This document shows, piece by piece, positions 42,664 to 51,732 of a stretch of DNA of 64,000 nt. Origin of the DNA: Stutzerimonas stutzeri (lineage in GTDB: Bacteria; Pseudomonadota; Gammaproteobacteria; Pseudomonadales; Pseudomonadaceae); the NCBI GenBank assembly GCA_002345575.1, contig DDVX01000017.1, forward strand, positions 309,244-373,243. Reading direction: 5' to 3'. Made by a program: the position numbers and the translations under genes. The first letter of the stretch is position 1, and each line of letters begins with the position of its first letter. The notes beneath the pieces were generated by a model. The model worked only from the letters and a program-made list of their open reading frames with translations, searched no databases and was not told the origin of the DNA.

Positions 42664-45177
42664 TCACTGCCCACGCGGCTTGGCTCTGGCAGTGGGTTCA
42701 GCGATCAGCGGGTCGTCGGGCCAGTAATGCTTGGGATAGCGCCCCTTCAAATCTTTCTTCACCTCGGCGTAGGTATTGGCCCAGAAGCTCGCTAGATCCT
42801 GGGTGACCTGCACCGGCCTGCGCGCCGGCGACAGCAGGTGCAGCTTGACCGCCTGCCGCCCGCCGGCGATACGCGGGGTGTCGGCCAGGCCGAAGAGCTC
42901 CTGAAGGCGCACCGCCAGCACCGGCGGGTACTCGCTGTAATCCAGACGTATGCGCGAGCCGGACGGCACCGTCAGGGCAACCGGGGCCTGCTCTTCCAGA
43001 CGCTGCGGCAATGGCCAGGGCAGCAATGTGGCGAGCATCGCGCGCAGGTCTAGCTGGGCGAAATGCGCCAGCCGAGAAACCTTGGCGATGTAGGGCAAAA
43101 GCCAGTCCTCCAGACGCTCTAACAAGACCGCGTCGCTTACATCCGGCCATTCGCTGGCTCCGCCCTGCTCCAGCTCCAGCGCACGCAACAACATGATGCG
43201 CGCCTGCCATTGCCGCAGCTCGGGTGTCCAGGGCAACAGTTCCAGCCCTTTGCGCCGCACCAGGCCGAGCAGCGCCTGGCTGCGCGCCGCCTCATCCAGG
43301 CCCGGTAGTGCTTCGCGACTCAGAATCAGCTCGCCGACCCGGCGCTGGCGCTCGGCGCGCAGCACGCCTTCGCGCTCATCCCACTCAAGCTCGTCATGCG
43401 CGATGACCTGCTCGGCCAGCACACCGTCAAACAGCGCCGGGTCCAGCGCCACCGCGCGGTAGATGCGCTCCTCCCGCCGTCCCTGCTGGCTGCCGAGCTC
43501 GGCGATCACCAACCAGGGCTCCTTCATCAGCGCATCCGGCTCGCCGAACTGTGCCGCGCGCCCATTGGCCAGGCGATATTCGCCACCGCCTTCGCGCCGC
43601 TGACGGGCCACGCGGTCGGGATAGGCGAATGCAAGCAAGGCGGCCAGAGCATGGGACTCATCCAAAGCAGCCCTAGGCGTATTCACCCGCTCGCGCAGCA
43701 GGCCGCGGAACTGCCGCGACAATTGACGCACTCGCTGCACACCACTACCCCGACCGCTCGCCAGTTGCTGCAGCCGCAAGCTCAGGTCCGCGCCGGCATC
43801 GCGCAGAATGTCGCGCTCGGCTAGCAGGGCCGCGACATCTGCCGCCAGCGCGGCGATGCCCAACGCCTGACCGCGCAGCAACATATGCGCCAGGCGCGGG
43901 TGGGTCGGCAATTCGGCCATGGCCTGGCCCTGGGCAGTCAGTTGCCAGCCGCCGTGGGCATTGAGCTGCAACGCGCCAAGTCGTTCCAGCAGTGCTTGCG
44001 CCTGGGCATAAGCGGCCGTCGGCGGGCTGTCGAGCCATACCATCTCATCCGGCTCGACACCCCAGCGCGCTAGTTGCAAGGCGACGCCGGCCAGATCGGC
44101 CTGGAGGATTTCCGCCTCGCCATAGGCGCTCAGCTGTGCGTGCTGATCTTCGGACCACAGCCGGTAGCACACACCCGATTCCAGCCGCCCGGCGCGTCCG
44201 GCGCGCTGGGTTGCCGAGGCGCGGGAAATGCGCCGAGTGTCCAGGCGCGTCATGCCACTGCCGGGGTCGAAGCGCGGCACTCGCGCCAACCCGGCATCGA
44301 CGACGACCCGCACACCTTCGATGGTCAGGCTGGTCTCGGCGATATTGGTGGCCAGCACCACCTTGCGCTGACCGGGCGGTGCCGGATCGATCGCAGCACG
44401 CTGGGCGGCCAGTTCCAGCTCACCATGCAGCGGACAGAGCAGGATCTCACTGCGACCGGCCAGTTGCTCAGCCAGCGCCTCGTTGACCCGACGGATCTCC
44501 GCCTTCCCCGGCAGGAAAACCAACAAGCTCCCCTGCTCTTCCTCAAGAGCCTGCAGCACCGTCTGCACCACCCGCGACTCGATACGCTCCCCGGCCTGAT
44601 AAGGCCTGCCCCAGCGCAGCCCCACCGGGTACATGCGCCCCTCGCTGCGCACCACCGGAGCATCGTCAAGCAGCCTCGACAAGCGCTCGCCCTCCAGCGT
44701 CGCCGACATCAACAGCACCTTGAGCGGCTCATCGCGCAGTAAAATACGGGCGTTGAGGGTCAGTGCCAGGGCCAGATCGGCATCCAAGCTGCGCTCGTGG
44801 TACTCATCGAAAATCACCAGCCCGACGCCCTCCAGCGCCGGGTCGTCCTGCAGGCGGCGGGCAAGAATGCCTTCGGTGACCACCTCGATGCGCGTCTTCG
44901 GCCCCACCTTGCTGTCCAGGCGGATTCGGTAGCCCACCGTTTCGCCAACCTTCTCGCCCAGCTCGCTGGCCAGGCGTTCGGCCGCAGCACGGGCGGCCAA
45001 CCGGCGCGGCTCAAGCATGATGATCGACTGCCCGGCCAGCCAGGGCTCATTCAGCAATGCCAACGGCACGCGGGTGGTCTTGCCGGCGCCAGGCGGCGCT
45101 TCGAGTACGGCCTCGTCACGGGATTGCAGGGCCTGGCGCAGCGCCGGCAGGGCTTCGTCGATGGGAAGGGGGATCAT
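42664..45177 (-). CDS. hrpB: ATP-dependent helicase HrpB
   Basis: 837 residues. DEAH/RHA-type helicase: Walker A PPGAGKTTRVPLALL, DEYHERSLDADLAL, SATLEGERL, TNIAETSLTIEGV and QRAGRAGR. The HrpB-specific C-terminal domain (about 510-837) is complete, ending in FWANTYAEVKKDLKGRYPKHYWPDDP. An RNA helicase of poorly defined role. Confidence 0.96.
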   Translation of the reverse strand: MIPLPIDEALPALRQALQSRDEAVLEAPPGAGKTTRVPLALLNEPWLAGQSIIMLEPRRLAARAAAERLASELGEKVGETVGYRIRLDSKVGPKTRIEVVTEGILARRLQDDPALEGVGLVIFDEYHERSLDADLALALTLNARILLRDEPLKVLLMSATLEGERLSRLLDDAPVVRSEGRMYPVGLRWGRPYQAGERIESRVVQTVLQALEEEQGSLLVFLPGKAEIRRVNEALAEQLAGRSEILLCPLHGELELAAQRAAIDPAPPGQRKVVLATNIAETSLTIEGVRVVVDAGLARVPRFDPGSGMTRLDTRRISRASATQRAGRAGRLESGVCYRLWSEDQHAQLSAYGEAEILQADLAGVALQLARWGVEPDEMVWLDSPPTAAYAQAQALLERLGALQLNAHGGWQLTAQGQAMAELPTHPRLAHMLLRGQALGIAALAADVAALLAERDILRDAGADLSLRLQQLASGRGSGVQRVRQLSRQFRGLLRERVNTPRAALDESHALAALLAFAYPDRVARQRREGGGEYRLANGRAAQFGEPDALMKEPWLVIAELGSQQGRREERIYRAVALDPALFDGVLAEQVIAHDELEWDEREGVLRAERQRRVGELILSREALPGLDEAARSQALLGLVRRKGLELLPWTPELRQWQARIMLLRALELEQGGASEWPDVSDAVLLERLEDWLLPYIAKVSRLAHFAQLDLRAMLATLLPWPLPQRLEEQAPVALTVPSGSRIRLDYSEYPPVLAVRLQELFGLADTPRIAGGRQAVKLHLLSPARRPVQVTQDLASFWANTYAEVKKDLKGRYPKHYWPDDPLIAEPTARAKPRGQ

Positions 45178-45367
45178 TGGCGTACTCCGCGTTCAGGCGG
45201 AGAATTGTAAGGCAGCGACAAGCGATAAGCGGTTTTTACGGGTCTATTAAGCGCAACCGCAATCCAGCGCCTGGCGGGAGGAAACGGCTGCGCTCACTTG
45301 CTGCTTGAGCCGCTGCTGCTTTTCATCCGGCCCTTGTATAGTTGCGACAATTTTCCCGGAGGTCTTT

Positions 45368-45784
45368 ATGCGTACTCGTAACCGAATCATCGGCGGCGTG
45401 TTGGCCGTTTCCCTGTTCACCCAACTGAGCGCCTGCGGCACGGTGTTCTACCCGGATCGACGCGGGCAGATCGACGGCAAGATCGACCCAGCGATTGCTG
45501 CGCTCAACGCAGTCGGCTTGCTGTTCTACATCATCCCCGGCCTGATCGCCTTCGGCATCGACTTCGCTACCGGGGCGATCTACTTCCCGGACGACCAGGT
45601 CTCGATGGCGCCGGAACAACTGCAGGAGGCCATCGGTGCCGACGGCCAGATCGACACGCTGCGTTTGAAGGCCATTATCGAGGAACAGACCGGCCGCAGC
45701 CTGCCGTTGGATGATCCGCGCCTGATCCAGCACAGCGGCAGCGTCGAGCAGCTGGCGGCCTTCGGCCTGCATCCAGCGGCCTGA
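45368..45784 (+). CDS. Hypothetical lipoprotein
   Basis: 138 residues from the ATG at 45368, GGAGG about 6 bases before it. Signal peptide with lipobox LSAC (Cys 23), a hydrophobic segment near 47-72 (VGLLFYIIPGLIAFGID), then a soluble tail (LRLKAIIEEQTGRSLPLDDPRL). Not assigned to a functional family. Ten bases separate it from the cation efflux gene, suggesting cotranscription. Confidence 0.7.
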   Translation: MRTRNRIIGGVLAVSLFTQLSACGTVFYPDRRGQIDGKIDPAIAALNAVGLLFYIIPGLIAFGIDFATGAIYFPDDQVSMAPEQLQEAIGADGQIDTLRLKAIIEEQTGRSLPLDDPRLIQHSGSVEQLAAFGLHPAA

Positions 45785-45794
45785 CCGATCTTTC

Positions 45795-46685
45795 ATGGCC
45801 ATCAACGCCGAGCACGCCAAACTGCTGCGCCGCGCCAGCAGCGCGGCACTGGCCACCGCCCTCCTCCTCGCCCTGTGCAAGGCGGTGGCCTGGTGGCTGA
45901 GCGGCTCGGTAAGCCTGCTGGCCGGCCTCACCGACTCGCTGCTGGACGGTGCCGCCTCGCTGCTCAATCTGCTGGCGGTGCACTACTCGCTGCGCCCGGC
46001 TGACGACGATCATCGCTACGGCCACGGCAAGGCCGAGGCGCTGGCGGGGCTTGGCCAGGCGGCGTTCATCTGCGTCAGCGCTATCTTGGTCGGGGTGCAG
46101 GGTGTCGATCGCCTGCTACATCCGCAACCGCTAGGTGCGCAGACCGTCGGCATTGCGGTAATGCTGCTGTCGCTGGTGATGACGGCGCTGCTGCTGAGCT
46201 ACCAGCGGCACGTGGTGAAAATCACCAACTCTACGGCAATCCGCGCCGATTCCCTGCACTACCGCTCCGATCTTCTGCTCAACGCCAGCATCCTGCTGGC
46301 GTTGGTCCTCGCCGGCTTCGGCTGGGAGCGGCTCGATGCACTATTCGGCATCGCCATCGCCTTCTACATTCTGTGGAGTGCGATCAGCATCGTCCGCGAA
46401 GCCGGTGCGGTGCTGATGGATACCGAGCTGTCGCCGGAGATCAGCGAGCACATGCAGCAACTGGTATGTGAAGTCCCCGGCGTGCATGGTTGCCACGATT
46501 TCCGTACGCGCATCTCCGGCACGCGCTGGTTCGTCCAGATGCACCTTGAACTGCCCGGCGACCTGCCACTGTCACGCGCCCATGATTTGTGTGTGGCGGT
46601 GGAGCACGCCATTCACGACCGCTACCCCCATGCCGAAGTGCTGGTGCATGCCGACCCGCTGGAAGTCGCGCCCAAGCGAGACTGA
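45795..46685 (+). CDS. fieF: Cation diffusion facilitator (FieF-like) metal exporter
   Basis: 296 residues. Six membrane segments and the CDF metal site: SLTDSLLDG (HxxxD-like, here DSLLD) in helix 2 and DSLHYRSDLLLN in helix 5, with DDDHRYGHGKAEALAG between. The C-terminal cytoplasmic domain (about 210-296) has the metal-binding ferredoxin-like fold with HDFRTRISG and a terminal HADP. Exports iron or zinc from the cytoplasm; the exact metal is inferred from similarity. Confidence 0.9.
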   Translation: MAINAEHAKLLRRASSAALATALLLALCKAVAWWLSGSVSLLAGLTDSLLDGAASLLNLLAVHYSLRPADDDHRYGHGKAEALAGLGQAAFICVSAILVGVQGVDRLLHPQPLGAQTVGIAVMLLSLVMTALLLSYQRHVVKITNSTAIRADSLHYRSDLLLNASILLALVLAGFGWERLDALFGIAIAFYILWSAISIVREAGAVLMDTELSPEISEHMQQLVCEVPGVHGCHDFRTRISGTRWFVQMHLELPGDLPLSRAHDLCVAVEHAIHDRYPHAEVLVHADPLEVAPKRD

Positions 46686-46693
46686 CACGGGCT

Positions 46694-47407
46694 TTAGGTC
46701 GCTTCGTTCAATCCCGTATCCCGCACGATCTCGCCATCCACCAGCTCTATGCTGCGCCGGCAGTTGTCTGACAGCCGCGGATCGTGGGTCACCACCAGCA
46801 CGGCGCAGCCGAACTCGCGGTTGATCTCTCGAAACAGCTCGAACACCTGCTCGGCGGTGCGGGTATCGAGGTTGCCAGTGGGTTCATCGGCCAGCAACAG
46901 GGCCGGGCGCGTAACCAACGCACGGGCGATAGCGACCCGCTGCTGCTGGCCACCGGAGAGCTGGCCGGCGCGCTTGCCGGCGTAGCCCTCGAGCCCCACC
47001 TGGGCCAGCAGCTGTTCGGCCAGTTTTACGTTCGCGGTGCTCGGCTTGCCGTGGCGGATCATCAATGGCATCAGCACGTTGTCGAGTACGCTGAATGCCG
47101 AGATCAGATGATGAAACTGGAACACGAAACCGATGGCCTCGTTGCGCAGACGGGTACGGGCTTCGTCGTCCAGGTCGCGGGTCGGCCGACCCATGAGGTA
47201 CAGCTCGCCAGCGCTGGGTGAGTCAAGCAGGCCGATGACATTGAGCAAGGTGCTCTTGCCTGAGCCGCTGGGGCCGATCAGCGCAGTCAGCTCGCCGCGC
47301 GCGAGGCCGAGGTCGATGCCGCGCAACACCTCTTGCTCCTGGGGCGTGCCGGGGTTGTAGACCTTGCGCAGCCCTTCCAGGCGTAGTACTTCCTGCAGAT
47401 CAGACAT
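46694..47407 (-). CDS. ABC transporter ATP-binding protein (MacB/LolD type)
   Basis: 237 residues from MSDLQEVLRLEGL at 47407. Walker A GPSGSGKST, Q-loop, signature LSGGQQQRVAIARAL, Walker B LLADEPTGNLD and H-loop VVTHDPRL. The subfamily that powers FtsX-like permeases without moving substrate through a channel. Forms an operon with the permease (ATGA-type overlap, 8 bases) and the HlyD-like adaptor. Confidence 0.93.
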   Translation of the reverse strand: MSDLQEVLRLEGLRKVYNPGTPQEQEVLRGIDLGLARGELTALIGPSGSGKSTLLNVIGLLDSPSAGELYLMGRPTRDLDDEARTRLRNEAIGFVFQFHHLISAFSVLDNVLMPLMIRHGKPSTANVKLAEQLLAQVGLEGYAGKRAGQLSGGQQQRVAIARALVTRPALLLADEPTGNLDTRTAEQVFELFREINREFGCAVLVVTHDPRLSDNCRRSIELVDGEIVRDTGLNEAT

Positions 47408-48620
47408 AACGGATGGCCACTGCCGGATCGTAACGGGCAGCGCGCCGTGCCGGCGCCACCGCAGAAAGCACACCTGCCAGGGTCGCCACCGCCATGGCCG
47501 AGAGCACCAGGCCCGGCGCCACTTCAGCAGTGAACAACCGCGGCCCGAACAGATTGAATGCTTGGATCAAGGCCCAGCCCACCAACCCGCCAATGGCCGA
47601 GCCAGCCAGCCCCAGCAGCCCGCCCTGCAGCAGGAAGACGCGCATGACCTGCCCGCGCGGACTGCCCATGGCGCGCAGAATGCCGATCTCGCGGGTACGC
47701 TGCACCACGCTGACGGCCAGCACGCTGGCGATGCCGAAGGCCACCGACAGCCCGACGAATACGCGAATCATCTCGGTGGTCATGCTCTGCGAGCGCAGCG
47801 CGTTGAGTAGCTGGCCGTTGGTGGCCATCCAGCTTTCCGCCTGCATGCCGGTGAGCCGTCCCAGACGTTCGGCGATGACGTCCGCCGAGAAGATGTCATC
47901 AATGGTGAGATCGATCTGCGTCACCCCTCCGGGCAAATCGAGAAGGATCTGCGCCTGACGCAGGTCCAGATAAACATAGCGGGCATCCAGCTCGCGCACG
48001 CCTAGCTCGAAGATACCGGCCACTCGCATCACCCGCTCGCGCCCTTCGCCGCCATCCAGCCGCAGCTTGTCGCCGACAGATAGACCCAGTTCGCGGGCCA
48101 GCTCGGTCCCAAGCGCCACCTGATCGCCCTCGATCACGAAGCGCCCAGCTACCAGATCGCGAGCCACCGGCACGATGCGCTGATAACGCTCCGGATCGAT
48201 GCCCATCAGCGCAATCGAGGCGCGCGCCTGGCCACGACGGGCAATCGCCGGTCCAGTGGCCAGCGGCGACACCGCCTGAACACCCGGCTGGCCGTCGAGC
48301 AAATCACGCAGCGCCTGCCAGTTGCTCAGCGAACGCAGCCGCTGGGCACGCGGACTGTGCAGCACCAGCGAGACCGTGTTATCCGGTGCCGGCAGCACCC
48401 GGTTGACCTCATCGGGCATCTCGATCTTGAGGTGGGCCTGGGTACCCAGGGTGCGCTCGATGATGTTGGCCTGCAGGCCGCCGATCAGAGCGGTGATGAA
48501 TACGATCACCGCAGAGCCAACGCCGATGCCCACCATGATCAGCAGCGTCTGCAGGCGGTTTTCGAGCAGAAAGGCCAGGGCGACCTTCCATTCGAGCCAG
48601 AGGGCATTCAGCCAGCGCAT
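47400..48620 (-). CDS. ABC transporter permease (FtsX/MacB type)
   Basis: 406 residues. One N-terminal membrane segment (20-45), a large periplasmic domain (about 50-285) and three C-terminal segments in the FtsX domain (VFVGLSVAFGIASVLAVSVVQ, REIGILRAMGSPRGQVM...). Works with the ATPase behind it. The likely cargo is a lipoprotein, lipid or peptide handed to the HlyD-like adaptor; there is no outer membrane factor gene next to it. Confidence 0.92.
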   Translation of the reverse strand: MRWLNALWLEWKVALAFLLENRLQTLLIMVGIGVGSAVIVFITALIGGLQANIIERTLGTQAHLKIEMPDEVNRVLPAPDNTVSLVLHSPRAQRLRSLSNWQALRDLLDGQPGVQAVSPLATGPAIARRGQARASIALMGIDPERYQRIVPVARDLVAGRFVIEGDQVALGTELARELGLSVGDKLRLDGGEGRERVMRVAGIFELGVRELDARYVYLDLRQAQILLDLPGGVTQIDLTIDDIFSADVIAERLGRLTGMQAESWMATNGQLLNALRSQSMTTEMIRVFVGLSVAFGIASVLAVSVVQRTREIGILRAMGSPRGQVMRVFLLQGGLLGLAGSAIGGLVGWALIQAFNLFGPRLFTAEVAPGLVLSAMAVATLAGVLSAVAPARRAARYDPAVAIRYV

Positions 48621-48623
48621 GAG

Positions 48624-49802
48624 CTACTCCGCGCCCGGCAGTGGCAACACCTTGAAGCGCACCTTCTGGCCAGGCTCGGCTGGCGCATTGAGCACCCGCT
48701 CGCCTGCTGCCAGACCCTTGCGCACTTCGCTCAGACCATCGCTGCGCAGGCCCAGGCGCACCGGAACCCGTTCCACCGTATCGTCCTCGTCCAGGCGCAG
48801 CACCTGCGCCTGGGGCCCGTCGCGGGCCAGCAGGGCGTCGTTGCCAATGATCAGCGCCCGCTCCAGCCGCGCGGTCTCGATGTTCACCGAAACGCTCATG
48901 CCCTGGCGCAGGAAGTCTGCGTCATCGAGCAGCTCTAGATGCACATCCAGCGTGCCCTGAGCCGGATTGACCGCTGGCGCCAGGTAGCTGACGCGCGCCT
49001 TGAGCACGCGCTCGGGCCAGGCATCGGGTACCACCCAAGCCGGCTGGTCGAGAGCGACCGCGCCGAGGTTCTTTTCATCCAGCGGCAGCAGAATCTCGCG
49101 GCTGTCGTCGCGGGCGATTTCCAGCAGCACATCGCCGGGGCGCACCAGGTCACCAGGTTCGACATTGCGGGTCTGCACCGTGCCGGAATGCGCGGCATGG
49201 ATAAGAGTGCGGGCCAGGGCGACCTGCGCTTGCGTCAAGCGCTGGCGCAGCTGTTGTTCTTCGCTGCCGCCTTCCGCCAGCGCATCACGCTGCAGCCGGG
49301 CACGGTCGCGGGTTATGCGGGCACTGGTTTCGGTCTGGCGCGCCTGCTCCAGCGCCTCGGCGGAGAGCAACCCGCGTGCATGCACGGTTTCACGTCGCTG
49401 GAGCTCACGAGAGGCCTGTTCCTGCCGGCTCTGAGCATCGCGAAGTTGCGCTTCGGCCTGGGGCCGGCTGGAGTCGATCAGTTGCCGCAAGGCGGCCTCG
49501 GCTTCGCGCAGACGGGCCTGCTGTTCGTCATCGCGCAGTTCGATCAGCAGATCGCCCGCGGCTACGCGGTCGCCTTCACGCACGTGGCGCGTCTTAACTA
49601 CCCCGGTAAGCTCGCTACCCACCCGCGCCAAAGACTTGCTGGACACCTCGCCGCTGGCTACCACACGCTGCACCAGCGGACGCTCCTCAAGCTGATAGCC
49701 AGTCAGCAGCGGCCCCTGCCAAGGTCGCCAGAACCAGAGCAGCAGTGCCAGCAGAAACAGGGCAAGCAACAGCCGCAGTAACGTTTTGGAGGCAATCCGC
49801 AC
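48624..49802 (-). CDS. HlyD/RND-type periplasmic adaptor protein
   Basis: 392 residues. Short N-terminal membrane anchor (8-28), lipoyl-like half-motif GELTGVVKTRHVREGDRVAAGDLL-type strand (about 60-95), a long alpha-hairpin (about 95-205, rich in Gln, Arg, Glu) and the barrel and MP domains. First gene of the adaptor-permease-ATPase operon, 3 bases before the permease, as in MacA-MacB-like systems. Confidence 0.9.
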   Translation of the reverse strand: MRIASKTLLRLLLALFLLALLLWFWRPWQGPLLTGYQLEERPLVQRVVASGEVSSKSLARVGSELTGVVKTRHVREGDRVAAGDLLIELRDDEQQARLREAEAALRQLIDSSRPQAEAQLRDAQSRQEQASRELQRRETVHARGLLSAEALEQARQTETSARITRDRARLQRDALAEGGSEEQQLRQRLTQAQVALARTLIHAAHSGTVQTRNVEPGDLVRPGDVLLEIARDDSREILLPLDEKNLGAVALDQPAWVVPDAWPERVLKARVSYLAPAVNPAQGTLDVHLELLDDADFLRQGMSVSVNIETARLERALIIGNDALLARDGPQAQVLRLDEDDTVERVPVRLGLRSDGLSEVRKGLAAGERVLNAPAEPGQKVRFKVLPLPGAE

Positions 49803-49989
49803 GTGGAAATCACTCCCGATCCCGACGCGACAGGCGCCGACCAGCGGCTAGCCTACACAGCGGCAAACAGGATTGCACGATTGCGCAGCACGCTTTATGG
49901 CAGTGCTGGACCGCCCTGGAACGCTGTTCCGACATGAGTCCGATTAGCAGCTGACAGGAGGTCGCAGGCCGGACAAAGTCCGTCGCAGA

Positions 49990-50229
49990 TTACGCAGCGC
50001 AGAAACGAAAAAGGCCATGCATGGGCATGGCCTTTTTCTTATCTGGCTGGCTGCGGGTAGCGGCTTCTTCGAACATCACGCCTTGTGAGCGCTGCGGCCC
50101 CGGATCGCCAAGCTGGGTAAACTCAGCGATGAGGTAGAAGCTGGTTGGCCTCATCTCTAACTGCCGGGAGCGGAAGTTGAGGTAAAGCTTACGCCCGCCC
50201 ACTGAATAATGTTTGCTAAGATTGCTCAT
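49990..50229 (-). CDS. Possible small protein divergent from lrp
   Basis: 79 residues from MSNLSKHYSVGGRKLYLNFR. The first 55 residues look like an ordinary small protein, with a mix of aromatic and charged residues and normal codon use. The ATG at 50229 has no clear ribosome site. A bidirectional terminator (50008-50037) lies inside the last codons, which supports transcription on this strand but makes the C-terminus odd (KKKAMPMHGLFRF). Function unknown. Weak call. Confidence 0.4.
   Translation of the reverse strand: MSNLSKHYSVGGRKLYLNFRSRQLEMRPTSFYLIAEFTQLGDPGPQRSQGVMFEEAATRSQPDKKKAMPMHGLFRFCAA
50008..50037. terminator. Bidirectional rho-independent terminator
   Basis: Perfect 13-bp inverted repeat AAAAAGGCCATGC (50008-50020) and GCATGGCCTTTTT (50025-50037) with the loop ATGG. 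It has a U-run on either strand. On the minus strand it would end a transcript that starts opposite to lrp. Confidence 0.85.
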
Positions 50230-50303
50230 ATGCAGCAGTGTTGCGCAATAAAAACAATCAAATCCATCAATCAAAGCAACCTCCACGCACCGAGGTGCAA
50301 ATC

Positions 50304-50783
50304 ATGAGCAAACTCGACCGCTATGACCTGCGCATTCTTGCCGAGCTGCAGCACGACGCGCGCATTTCCAACCAAGAATTGGCAGAACGCATAGGGCTAT
50401 CGCCCTCGCCCTGCTCGCGGCGGGTCAAGCAGCTGGAAGACGACGGCTATATTGCCCGCCAGGTAGCGCTACTCAACCGCAAGCAACTCGGCCTGACACT
50501 GAGCGCTTACGTCCTGATCGGTATGGATCGGCACACCCCCGAGCGTTTCGAGCACTTCGAGGAAGTGATCGGCAAGTGCCCAGAGGTGCTCGAATGCAGC
50601 CTGGTCACCGGGATGGACGCCGATTACCAGCTTAAGGTGATAGTGCCGGACATGGACCACTATCAGGCTTTCCTGCTCGGCACCCTGACACGCATCGAAG
50701 GCGTCTCCAGCGTGCGCTCCAGTTTTGTGCTGCGTCAGGTTGCTTCCAGCACGGAGCTGCCTCTGGGACATTTGAAAAACTGA
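50304..50783 (+). CDS. Lrp/AsnC-family transcriptional regulator
   Basis: 159 residues from MSKLDRYDLRILAELQHDARI at 50304. Winged helix-turn-helix (RISNQELAERIGLSPSPCSRRVKQLEDDGYI, about 21-52) and RAM ligand domain (about 65-150). It resembles Pseudomonas Lrp/BkdR and probably responds to an amino acid. Unlike the nir Lrp-fold proteins it has a full DNA-reading helix. The AT-rich 5' region (50222-50285) probably contains its promoter and autoregulatory sites. Confidence 0.88.
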   Translation: MSKLDRYDLRILAELQHDARISNQELAERIGLSPSPCSRRVKQLEDDGYIARQVALLNRKQLGLTLSAYVLIGMDRHTPERFEHFEEVIGKCPEVLECSLVTGMDADYQLKVIVPDMDHYQAFLLGTLTRIEGVSSVRSSFVLRQVASSTELPLGHLKN

Positions 50784-51021
50784 TAACCGGGTACAAGAAC
50801 CGCCATCTATATCTGCCCCGATGCTCTGGGGCACGGTGTAGAATGCGCGCCGCCTTGCTATGCCACCGCGCGCATTCCTCATGAAGAGCCTTCTGCTCGC
50901 ATAACTCATTTGCCGCTGCCATAGCTGAAACCAACCGATTTTGGACTGCACCGCAGCCCACCTGAGACCGTCATCCACAAGCTACGCGTCAGACGCAGCA
51001 CGACGGCTTATTGGAAAGCAA

Positions 51022-51414
51022 ATGAAAGACACTGATCGCGTCATGCAGAGCTTCGGCCGTTGCTGCCGCAGCGAACACTTCTTCGATGATTTTTATGTCA
51101 ACTTCCGAGCCACCTCTCCGCAGATAAGGGAGATGTTCACCAACACGGACATGGCCTCGCAGAAGAACCTGCTACGCGCGGGGATTCTCAATCTGGTGCT
51201 GTACGCGCGCGGCATGCCGGATACCAAGCTCAAGGCGCTTGGCCAGAGCCATTCGCGAACCGAACTGAACATTCAACCGGAACTCTATGACCTTTGGCTC
51301 AAGGCTCTGCGGCAAACCATTATTGAGCATGATCCCGAGATAAGCGCGGAAGACCAGAAAGCTTGGCGCGACGTCCTGAACAAAGGCATCGATGTCATCA
51401 AGTCGTACTACTGA
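51022..51414 (+). CDS. Single-domain globin
   Basis: 130 residues from MKDTDRVMQSFG at 51022. Globin pattern FYVNFRATSPQIREMFTNTDMASQKNLL (B to E helices, Q47 at the distal region) and LGQSHSRTELNIQPELYDLW (proximal His 77). It should bind heme and a gas ligand, in sensing or nitric oxide/oxygen handling. No output domain is attached. The 238-base gap before it holds a TGTAGAAT -10-like sequence (50836-50843). Confidence 0.87.
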   Translation: MKDTDRVMQSFGRCCRSEHFFDDFYVNFRATSPQIREMFTNTDMASQKNLLRAGILNLVLYARGMPDTKLKALGQSHSRTELNIQPELYDLWLKALRQTIIEHDPEISAEDQKAWRDVLNKGIDVIKSYY

Positions 51415-51497
51415 AGGCAGCACTGTCCGGGTCATGCAGCAGAGCCCATCGCGGCGTATAATCGCTGCCTTTGCGATCTAGCCCTACGGAGCGCTCG

Positions 51498-51716
51498 ATG
51501 GATCCTGATGTTTTTGAAAAATGGATGATGATCCTTCTGGTCGGCGGCCTGATGGCCTTCATGGCCTTCATCATCTGGGACCTGGCAAAAAAATCGAAAG
51601 CCGGCAGGCTTGGCACCGCTATTCTCTTTCTGGGATTGGGTCTGTGCTTGTTCGCCTTCCTGGCCAAGCCGATCATCGGCTACATCATCGAAGCGAGCCA
51701 GGGCATTCCACACTGA
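51498..51716 (+). CDS. DUF2788-family small membrane protein
   Basis: 72 residues from MDPDVFEKWMMIL at 51498. Two membrane segments (9-30 and 42-62) joined by the basic loop AKKSKAGRLG. The pattern fits the DUF2788 family of pseudomonads; role unknown. The gene is convergent with rluE. Confidence 0.8.
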   Translation: MDPDVFEKWMMILLVGGLMAFMAFIIWDLAKKSKAGRLGTAILFLGLGLCLFAFLAKPIIGYIIEASQGIPH

Positions 51717-51732
51717 CGCCAGTGCCGCCCTG

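Noticed and set aside
50818..50835. GCCCCGATGCTCTGGGGC hairpin after lrp as a terminator
   Set aside because: The stem is only 5 bp and no T run follows.
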